From: Candidatus Omnitrophota bacterium
GTDB lineage: Bacteria; Omnitrophota; Gorgyraeia; Gorgyraeales; Gorgyraeaceae
Reading direction: 5' to 3'
Assembly (NCBI GenBank): GCA_018901615.1
Contig: JAHIEN010000103.1
Location: forward strand, 1-5,088
DNA length: 5,088 bases
Below the pieces are notes generated by a model that saw only the letters and a list, made by a program, of their open reading frames with translations, did no database searches and was not told the DNA's origin. Positions 1-4,680 of this stretch are shown here, in pieces (position 1 is the stretch's first letter; the number at the start of each line of letters is the position of its first letter). The position numbers and the translations under genes were made by a program.

Positions 1-1
1 G

Positions 2-223
2 GAACTTGACCTGGTTTTTCAGAAGAAAGGCGGCCTTTACGGTATTGAGGTTAAATACAGCCATGCGCCTTCAGTTACGCTGTCTATGCGTTCTGCTATC
101 GCGGAATTGTCCCTAAAACATCTTTGGGTAGTTTATCCGGGCAGTGAAGCGTATAAGCTGGATAAGAATATATCAGTCACGCCGTTAAAAGATATTTATA
201 AACAGATGATATTAGGAGCATAA
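2..223 (+). CDS. AAA-family ATPase with DUF4143 domain, C-terminal 73 residues (5' end outside window)
   Basis: The reading frame is open from the window edge and ends in TAA at 221-223. The 73 residues look like the C-terminal nuclease-like part of ATP-binding proteins with a DUF4143 domain. They contain ELDLVFQKKGGLYGIEVKYS, the E-x-D ... E-x-K spacing of a PD-(D/E)XK-type fold, then APSVTLSMRSAI and LWVVYPGSEAYKL, phrases common in this family. The Walker motifs would lie upstream. The cellular role of these proteins is poorly known; they are abundant and patchily distributed. The stop codon is six bases before the asnB start, and an AGGAG at 214-218 inside this gene is the best ribosome site for asnB, so the two are probably co-transcribed and perhaps translationally coupled. 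It belongs to a different subtype from the complete DUF4143 gene at 2223-3437, whose C-terminus does not match, so the two are not a recent tandem duplication. Confidence 0.8.
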   Translation, partial: ELDLVFQKKGGLYGIEVKYSHAPSVTLSMRSAIAELSLKHLWVVYPGSEAYKLDKNISVTPLKDIYKQMILGA

Positions 224-229
224 GGAACT

Positions 230-2152
230 ATGTGTGGGATATGTGGCAAGATTAGTTTAAGTGGGAATGTGACGGAAGAACTCATCAGGAAGATGTGTGG
301 AGTTCTTACGCACAGAGGGCCGGATGATGAGGGAATGTGGATAGCGGCTGGGGTGGATTCCCGCTTTCGCGGGAATGACAGGTGTTGCAATATTGGACTA
401 GGACATAGAAGATTGGCTATTATTGACCTATCGCCTGCAGGACATCAGCCGATGAGCAATGAAGATGAGTCAATGTGGATAGTTTTGAACGGCGAGATTT
501 ATAATTTTATTGAGTTAAGAGAAACGCTCGAGAAAAAAGGCCACAGGTTTAAATCCCACACGGATACAGAAGTAGTTTTGCATTTGTATGAAGAAAAAGG
601 GACTGAGTGCCTCAAAGATTTAAGAGGGCCATTTGCTTTCGCTATATGGGATAGTCGCAAAGAAAGGCTTTTTATCGCGAGAGATAGGATTGGCAAAAAA
701 CCCATATTTTATACCTATAAAAATCAAACATTAACCTTTGCTTCAGAAATTAAAGCGATTCTTCAGGATCCTGAAGTGAGCGCGGAAGTCAATAGGCCCG
801 CTATCACGGATTACCTAAGTTACGGATATACGCCTACGCCTGAAACCATGTTTAAAGGCATTATGAAGCTCCCGCCTGCTCATTTTATGATCTATGAAAA
901 AGGCAATATAAGATTAGAAAAATACTGGGAACTGGATTTTTCTAAGAAACTAAAATTATCCGAGAGGGAATATTGCGACAGAACAATGGATATGCTGGAA
1001 GAGTGTACCAAGATACGGCTTATAAGCGATGTGCCGCTCGGAGCGTTTTTAAGCGGGGGTATAGATTCGAGCGCTGTAGTATATATGATGAGTAAGCTAA
1101 GCTCAAAACCTGTAAAAACATTTTCCATAGGGTTTGATGAGGAAAGTCACAGCGAGCTTAAGTACGCCAGTATAATAGCCAAGAGATTTAATACAGAACA
1201 TCGCGAATATATCGTAAGGCCAAATGCTATAGAGCTTTTACCAAAACTTGTGTGGCATTACAATGAACCTTACGCTGATTCTTCGGCGCTACCTAGTTAT
1301 TATGTTGCTCAAATGACCAGGCAGGAAGTGGCTGTTGCCTTAAATGGAGACGGCGGAGACGAGTGTTTTGGAGGATATGAGAGGTTTATGGCTGCGAGAT
1401 ATGCGGAGCTAATTAATAAGATGCCCATCCCATTTAAGAAAAAAATCATTGAAGCTATTATAAAAAGGATTCCTGAGTCTCTGGAATTTAAAGATTTTAA
1501 GACTAGGTTGCGCAGGTTCTTAGTGATGTCTTCAAAGTCGTATAAAGAAAGGCATTATAATTGGATGGCTATATTTAATGATCACGAAAAGAATAGCCTA
1601 TTTACTGATGAATTTAATAAAGAAATATCAGGCAGGAGCTCATTTAGCTATTTAGATAAAGCATTTAATGAATGCGGCTCTCTGGATATAGTCGATAAGG
1701 TAATGTGCGCCGATATAAAAACTAATCTATTAGATGACCTGCTTGTAAAAATGGACATTGCCACGATGGCGAATTCCCTGGAAGGCCGTTCGCCGTTTTT
1801 AGACCATAAAATGATGGAATTTTGCGCCGCTATGCCAAGCAACATGAAAATAAAAGGCACAAAATTAAAATATATATTAAAGAAGGCATTATCCAAGGCA
1901 TTGCCCAAAGAAATACTCTCCCGCGGCAAAATGGGCTTCGGCGTGCCCCTCGACGCGTGGTTCCGTAATGAATTAAAGGGTTATTCGTATGATATCCTTA
2001 TGAGCGACAAAGCGATAAATAGAGGTTATTTTAAAAAAGAAGCCGTAAAGAAACTTCTAGACGAGCATGTGGCCGCTAAAGCCAACAACGGCGCTAGGAT
2101 CTGGAGCCTATTATTTCTGGAACTCTGGCATAGGGAATTTATAGACAGGTAG
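230..2152 (+). CDS. asnB: asparagine synthetase (glutamine-hydrolysing)
   Basis: A cytoplasmic enzyme that makes asparagine from aspartate, ATP and glutamine; members of this group near surface-polysaccharide genes may amidate other substrates. At 640 residues it is complete and of usual length. The N-terminal class II glutaminase domain (about 1-225) starts MCGICG, with Cys2 as nucleophile after Met removal, followed by HRGPDDEG (28-35), GHRRLAIIDLSPAGHQPM (from 58), NGEIYNF and the HTDTE region. The synthetase domain has the ATP PP-loop SGGIDSS at 275-281, NGDGGDE at 372-378, and the late motifs SLEGRSPFLDH and GKMGFGVP. ATG 230 is fixed by the catalytic Cys2; AGGAG at 214-218 lies 11 bases upstream. 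Residues about 39-53 (AAGVDSRFRGNDRCC) are extra: family members usually run from the HRGPDDEG region almost directly to LGHRRL. This piece is encoded by a palindromic repeat but keeps the frame and leaves all catalytic motifs intact. No terminator is visible after the stop. Confidence 0.96.
   Translation: MCGICGKISLSGNVTEELIRKMCGVLTHRGPDDEGMWIAAGVDSRFRGNDRCCNIGLGHRRLAIIDLSPAGHQPMSNEDESMWIVLNGEIYNFIELRETLEKKGHRFKSHTDTEVVLHLYEEKGTECLKDLRGPFAFAIWDSRKERLFIARDRIGKKPIFYTYKNQTLTFASEIKAILQDPEVSAEVNRPAITDYLSYGYTPTPETMFKGIMKLPPAHFMIYEKGNIRLEKYWELDFSKKLKLSEREYCDRTMDMLEECTKIRLISDVPLGAFLSGGIDSSAVVYMMSKLSSKPVKTFSIGFDEESHSELKYASIIAKRFNTEHREYIVRPNAIELLPKLVWHYNEPYADSSALPSYYVAQMTRQEVAVALNGDGGDECFGGYERFMAARYAELINKMPIPFKKKIIEAIIKRIPESLEFKDFKTRLRRFLVMSSKSYKERHYNWMAIFNDHEKNSLFTDEFNKEISGRSSFSYLDKAFNECGSLDIVDKVMCADIKTNLLDDLLVKMDIATMANSLEGRSPFLDHKMMEFCAAMPSNMKIKGTKLKYILKKALSKALPKEILSRGKMGFGVPLDAWFRNELKGYSYDILMSDKAINRGYFKKEAVKKLLDEHVAAKANNGARIWSLLFLELWHREFIDR
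350..383 (+). repeat. palindromic dispersed repeat inserted in frame within asnB
   Basis: ATTCCCGC (357-364), loop TTTC, GCGGGAAT (369-376) form a perfect 8-bp hairpin. It is flanked by GGTGG on the left and GACA on the right. The core has the ATTCCC...GGGAAT architecture of known small dispersed repeats such as neisserial dRS3. Its translation, DSRFRGND on this strand and SFPRKRES on the other, is a peptide I recognise from many spurious or interrupted bacterial proteins. Element limits are approximate; they are judged from where the protein departs from and rejoins the asparagine synthetase family. Confidence 0.8.
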
Positions 2153-2155
2153 TTT

Positions 2156-2200
2156 TTGACTATTTTAAATAGATAGTTAAAATAGCTTGACTATTTTAAA
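2156..2200 (+). repeat. three copies of a 9-mer in alternating orientation (possible operator array)
   Basis: CTATTTTAA occurs at 2160-2168, its exact complement TTAAAATAG at 2177-2185, and CTATTTTAA again at 2191-2199. The outer two copies extend to a 14-base direct repeat, TTGACTATTTTAAA (2156-2169 and 2187-2200), 31 bases apart, each beginning with a -35-like TTGACT. The array fills nearly all of the gap after asnB and overlaps the promoter proposed for the next gene, which is where a repressor operator would be. The AT-rich inverted pair could also fold into a weak hairpin, but it lacks the GC stem and T-run of a terminator. Confidence 0.6.
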
Positions 2201-2215
2201 GGCATATGATATATT
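2187..2215 (+). promoter_or_regulatory. sigma70-type promoter of the DUF4143 gene
   Basis: A -35 hexamer TTGACT (2187-2192) is followed after a 17-base spacer by TATATT (2210-2215). Transcription would begin near 2222, one base before the ATG at 2223. No Shine-Dalgarno sequence precedes that ATG, which fits a leaderless transcript. An overlapping TATGAT at 2205-2210 is too close to the -35 to be preferred. Confidence 0.55.
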
Positions 2216-2222
2216 TCTTTAT

Positions 2223-3437
2223 ATGATAGAAAGAGCGCTTTATAATATAGCATTTTCGGAAGAATGGGGCAGGCAGATGAGGTTTATTACAGGCCCGCGC
2301 CAGTCAGGTAAAACTACTTTTGCCAAACTGAAATTAAAACGCGAGAATTTTAAAGAGTCGTATTATCTATGGGATCTCAGGCGTGTCAGAGAAAAGTATA
2401 AGGATAACGAGCTTTTTTTTACAGCAGATAATCCTCCTTCAGTCCGTAAATCATGGGTATGTTTCGATGAGATTCATAAAATGCCAAAGTGGAAAAATAT
2501 ATTGAAAGGCATATATGACTCTTCTTTTGAAAACTATAATTTTATAATTACAGGTTCAGCGAAATTTGATATATCAAAACGAGCAGGAGACAGCCTGGCG
2601 GGAAGATATTTCACATTTCATCTTTTTCCATTATGCCTGAATGAGTTGGTAAAAGCAGGGGATTTTTCCATGCCGGTTTCTGTAACAGCGGAGGATTTTA
2701 TTAAACAAAGGATCAGCCGCGATGTCAATGCCCAGGAAGAACTGAAGCTATTATTGGAATACAGCGGTTTTCCTGAACCGTTTACCATGCAGTCTAAAAG
2801 GTTTCAAACTAAATGGTCGCAGGATTATCTGGATGCAGTTGTAAAAGAAGATATCGGAGCGCTTACGAGGATTATAGACAAGGAATATCTGTATGATTTG
2901 TATAAGCTCCTGCCTGAAATGACAGGCAGTCCGATATCTGAATCGTCTCTGGCTTCTCATCTCGAGATAAGCCCGCCTACTATAAAGAATTATCTTAAAA
3001 GATTGGAAGATTTTTATCTGGCTTTCAGGGTGCACCCTTATTCTAAAAATATAAAACGGTCTCTCTTAAAAGCGTCAAAATGCTATTTGTATGATTGGAC
3101 TCTTGTTAAAGATATGGGAAAGAGGTTTGAAAACTATACAGCAGTTGAATTAAAAACGCGTATTAATCTATGGAATGATGCCACGGGAAGCGCTTTTTCT
3201 CTTTTTTATATAAGGAACAAAGAAAAACAGGAAGTGGATTTCTTGATTACGCAGGATGAAAAGCCATGGCTTTTGGTTGAAACCAAATCTTCAGACACTC
3301 CTATCGCGAAACATTGTTTTGATCTTCAGAAAATGTTGGGAGGCATTCCTTTGGTGCAGTTATGCATGGAGGACAATATCTGCATGCTGCAGAACAAGAA
3401 TTCCTATAGGGTATCCGCATCGCGTTTTCTGGCTTAA
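2223..3437 (+). CDS. AAA-family ATPase with DUF4143 domain
   Basis: A complete 404-residue protein of the usual size for the family. Order of domains: an N-terminal AAA ATPase with Walker A GPRQSGKTT at 24-32, Walker B VCFDEIHKMPKW, and the ITGSAKFDISKRAGDSLAGR stretch with the following FHLFPLCLNEL typical of these proteins; a middle winged-helix-like part (ISESSLASHLEISPPTIKNYLKRLED); and the C-terminal DUF4143 nuclease-like part with EVDFLI and LLVETKSS as the acidic and E-x-K positions. The family is widespread in bacteria and archaea and its function is not well established; action on DNA or in defence is only inferred from the folds. An upstream in-frame TTG at 2187 is the -35 box of the likely promoter, so ATG 2223 is preferred. 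The gene with its promoter sits exactly between two copies of the asnB 3' end, which suggests it arrived as a unit. Confidence 0.9.
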   Translation: MIERALYNIAFSEEWGRQMRFITGPRQSGKTTFAKLKLKRENFKESYYLWDLRRVREKYKDNELFFTADNPPSVRKSWVCFDEIHKMPKWKNILKGIYDSSFENYNFIITGSAKFDISKRAGDSLAGRYFTFHLFPLCLNELVKAGDFSMPVSVTAEDFIKQRISRDVNAQEELKLLLEYSGFPEPFTMQSKRFQTKWSQDYLDAVVKEDIGALTRIIDKEYLYDLYKLLPEMTGSPISESSLASHLEISPPTIKNYLKRLEDFYLAFRVHPYSKNIKRSLLKASKCYLYDWTLVKDMGKRFENYTAVELKTRINLWNDATGSAFSLFYIRNKEKQEVDFLITQDEKPWLLVETKSSDTPIAKHCFDLQKMLGGIPLVQLCMEDNICMLQNKNSYRVSASRFLA

Positions 3438-3440
3438 ACA

Positions 3441-3515
3441 GGCAAAGCCAATAACGGCGCCAGGATCTGGAGCCTTTTATTCCTGGAACTCTGGCATAGG
3501 ATGTTTATAGATTGA
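3441..3515 (+). pseudogene. remnant of a second asparagine synthetase, last 24 codons and stop
   Basis: Starting three bases after the DUF4143 stop codon, this stretch translates in the same frame as that gene to GKANNGARIWSLL, then FLELWHRMFID and TGA. The intact AsnB at 230-2152 ends in KANNGARIWSLLFLELWHR followed by EFIDR. Over 69 aligned bases (2078-2146 against 3444-3512) I count 61 identities. Five of the eight differences are synonymous third-position changes in five codons; the other three are all in one codon (GAA to ATG). That pattern means this tail diverged as part of a working gene before it was cut off. There is no start codon or catalytic domain, so it is a fragment, left by replacement or deletion of a second asnB or by insertion of the DUF4143 unit near an asnB 3' end. 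Confidence 0.85.
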
Positions 3516-3543
3516 AACACTCTCCCCTAAAATTTCTACATTC

Positions 3544-3613
3544 GCCCGCCACAGAAACAATGGCGGGCTCAGTATTCCGCCCACAGGAACCTAGAGCTTT
3601 AACTTGGGTGGGC
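3544..3613 (+). repeat. double hairpin element at the 5' end of the PLD-like gene
   Basis: GCCCGCCA (3544-3551) pairs perfectly with TGGCGGGC (3561-3568) around a nine-base loop. A second pair, GCCCAC (3579-3584) and GTGGGC (3608-3613), encloses the next 35 bases. The block is GC-rich against its AT-rich surroundings and lies between the asnB remnant and the hydrophobic signal sequence of the PLD-like gene. There is no T-run after either stem, so a rho-independent terminator is unlikely. It may be a dispersed repeat; other genomic copies would be needed to show that. Confidence 0.4.
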
Positions 3614-4036
3614 TTCATTTTTATCCTTTCATTTTTATTATTTCCTATCAGTAGTTTCGCGGTCCCAGCGGACATCAAAGACATAAGCGACGGCAAATAT
3701 TTCCAGGCTGTCCACGACCAGCTTTCCGGGGCAAAGGATTCTATTTACATAGCGATGTATGAGATATCGATAGATTTAGATAAGACCGAAAGCGAAGCGT
3801 ATAAGCTGGTTCAGGATATAGTAGACGCGCATGCTAGAGGCGTAAAGGTAGAGGTCTATTTGGATAGGACTAAAACCTATGATGAAGATAAAAACGACTC
3901 CGCTTTTTTAGCGCTTTATAGAAAGGGCGTTCCGGTTAGATTTATTACGCCTGGTAAAAGGGTCCATGATAAATTGATAGTAATATCAGGTGACGAAGAA
4001 ATTTCCTGCAAGCGGGATTTCTACCATAAAGATTGA
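3560..4036 (+). CDS. secreted phospholipase-D-like protein, C-terminally truncated, probably non-functional
   Basis: From ATG 3560 the frame gives 158 residues. A hydrophobic stretch, GFIFILSFLLFPISSFA, with a plausible signal cleavage after SSFA, points to export. The body matches single-HKD PLD-like nuclease/phosphodiesterase proteins: a strand SIYIAMYEIS, the helix VQDIVDAHARGVKVEVYLD, then RVHDKLIVI with the HxK pair (His136, Lys138). The motif is damaged: the Asp normally five residues after Lys is Ser, and the expected GSxNW segment and C-terminal helices are missing. Instead the protein runs into EEISCKRDFYHKD and stops inside a palindromic repeat. The start is uncertain: TTG 3512 has an AGGA ten bases upstream but would add residues encoded by the asnB remnant junction and hairpin DNA, and GTG 3608 would begin directly at the signal sequence. 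It is a paralogue of the gene at 4681. Confidence 0.65.
   Translation: MAGSVFRPQEPRALTWVGFIFILSFLLFPISSFAVPADIKDISDGKYFQAVHDQLSGAKDSIYIAMYEISIDLDKTESEAYKLVQDIVDAHARGVKVEVYLDRTKTYDEDKNDSAFLALYRKGVPVRFITPGKRVHDKLIVISGDEEISCKRDFYHKD
3998..4021 (+). repeat. imperfect palindrome ending the PLD-like gene
   Basis: GAAA (3998-4001) pairs with TTTC (4018-4021). After a two-base bulge, TCCTG (4004-4008) pairs with CGGGA (4013-4017), including one T-G wobble, around the loop CAAG. Read on the minus strand, its AATCCCGCTT core resembles the ATTCCCGCTT core of the asnB repeat, so the two could be related classes. PLD homology ends here and a TGA follows at 4034-4036, which suggests that insertion of or recombination at this element truncated the gene. 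Confidence 0.45.
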
Positions 4037-4104
4037 GATAGGGGAGGATTAATATAGGCGGGCAGTGTATTATGGCTGTTGAAAGATCTCTGAGAGATAA
4101 GATA

Positions 4105-4144
4105 TTACACTACATATTTAATTTTATGATATAATGTAGTGTAA
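4105..4144 (+). promoter_or_regulatory. 11-bp inverted repeat overlapping a -10 box (operator/promoter of the small-gene module)
   Basis: TTACACTACAT (4105-4115) is the exact reverse complement of ATGTAGTGTAA (4134-4144), with 18 bases between. TATAAT at 4130-4135 makes a perfect -10 box overlapping the right arm; no good -35 hexamer is evident. The right arm merges into the ribosome site AAGGAG (4144-4149), nine bases before the ATG at 4159. This arrangement suits autoregulation by a DNA-binding product of the module. A near-identical inverted pair closes the module at 4601-4640, so the arms may instead be element ends. Confidence 0.6.
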
Positions 4145-4158
4145 AGGAGAATTGACAA

Positions 4159-4464
4159 ATGAAAGTATTGCAAGGCATATTATCGGAGAGCAAAGAATAT
4201 TATCTTGAAGTGAGAAAAAAAATAGAGAAGGGACTACTAAGTCTTCCGAAAGGAAGCATTAAAGAGAGAGAAATATCTGGTAAAAAATATTATTATTTAC
4301 AATATCGCAAAGGCAAAAAAATTATCCAGAGGTATGTTGGAAAGATTAAGCCGGAAGCTATTCTTAGACAGATTAAAGAACGAAGTCTTTTAAAAGAAGA
4401 GCTTAAAAAGGTTAACGAGGCTTTAAAAATAATCATTAGATCTGAAGGCAGAAAGCATGGTTGA
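4159..4464 (+). CDS. small basic coiled-coil protein, putative antitoxin-like partner
   Basis: An intact gene of 101 residues with ideal signals: AAGGAG nine bases before ATG, and a TATAAT box 24 bases upstream. The protein is rich in Lys and Glu. It has a likely N-terminal helix (about 5-30), a central strand region LPKGSIKEREISGKKYYYLQ followed by YRKGKKIIQRYVG (about 29-61), and a C-terminal charged helix (about 67-95) with coiled-coil character. The GS...GK.YYYLQYR.GK...RYVG pattern recalls small proteins such as DUF6788, but the Cys residues typical of that family are absent. The stop overlaps the ATG of the next, broken reading frame by eight bases, the tight coupling seen in two-gene toxin-antitoxin modules. 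If that reading of the pair is right, this is the surviving member without a working partner. The function is inferred from context only. Confidence 0.8.
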   Translation: MKVLQGILSESKEYYLEVRKKIEKGLLSLPKGSIKEREISGKKYYYLQYRKGKKIIQRYVGKIKPEAILRQIKERSLLKEELKKVNEALKIIIRSEGRKHG

Positions 4465-4623
4465 AATCGTTAGAGAAATCTTAAAGGTATTTAGTGATAA
4501 CAATCTTTTTAAGGTAGAGGCAGTGATACAGCTATAATGATTAAAAAGCTTGGTATTAGTGCTATTCCTTTGCTAGATGAGGATATAGACAAGCTTCAGA
4601 TTACACTACAAGAGGTAAAATAA
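4457..4623 (+). pseudogene. broken nucleotidyltransferase-like gene with internal deletion and frameshift
   Basis: ATG 4457 overlaps the preceding gene by eight bases and opens MVEIVREILKVFSDNNLFK, then stops at TAA 4535-4537. A second frame, two bases on, reads GRGSDTAIMIKKLGISA and continues to TAA 4621-4623. In nucleotidyltransferase-like proteins as I remember them, a short N-terminal helix of this kind precedes an IGSW...TxDIDFLIP core, and a GRG.D....IK.LGI.A.PL segment follows it. Here the core is absent and the two ends meet near 4511-4516 (AAGGTA), as expected for an internal deletion that also shifted the frame. The tail after ISAIPLL is shorter than I would expect, so a second deletion is possible. 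That this is a decayed gene is fairly clear; the family assignment is from memory and less certain. Confidence 0.55.
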
Positions 4624-4640
4624 CAAATAATGTAGTATAA
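4601..4640 (+). repeat. second TTACACTACA inverted pair, right boundary of the module
   Basis: TTACACTACA (4601-4610), inside the end of the broken gene, and TGTAGTATAA (4631-4640), just after its stop, form an inverted pair with one mismatch and a 20-base spacer. They reproduce the motif at 4105-4144. Four copies of one 10-11 base word therefore bracket the two-gene module. The outermost pair, 4105-4115 and 4630-4640, would serve as 11-bp terminal inverted repeats with one mismatch. Confidence 0.6.
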
Positions 4641-4680
4641 GCTGACATTTTATCGAAGCCGCAAGGATTGTATAGTAAAT

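Noticed and set aside
196..390. Minus-strand 64-codon frame starting with SFPRKRES
   Set aside because: It is the opposite-strand reading of the asnB repeat and surrounding asnB code, a known kind of spurious protein.
2187..2222. Upstream TTG start extending the DUF4143 protein by 12 residues
   Set aside because: The TTG is the first half of the TTGACT -35 box, and the added residues are encoded by promoter spacer and -10 sequence; the family's N-terminus fits the ATG at 2223.
3256..3510. Plus-strand 84-codon frame overlapping the DUF4143 3' end
   Set aside because: It is an alternate frame of the DUF4143 C-terminus and the asnB remnant; the in-frame readings explain both.
3544..3568. Rho-independent terminator after the asnB remnant
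   Set aside because: The stem is strong but the loop is long and no T-run follows it.
146..3809. 16-base identity GAAGCGTATAAGCTGG at 146-161 and 3794-3809
   Set aside because: Both copies are read in frame as EAYKL in unrelated proteins and the flanking bases differ, so chance or codon preference is sufficient.
4086..4098. ATCTCTGAGAGAT palindrome
   Set aside because: The arms are only six bases, unlinked to other copies, and could easily arise by chance.
4072..4134. 20-codon frame starting MAVERSLRDKI between the PLD-like gene and the module
   Set aside because: It has no ribosome site at useful distance and ends within the inverted repeat and -10 box. It might be a fragment, but nothing supports it as a gene.
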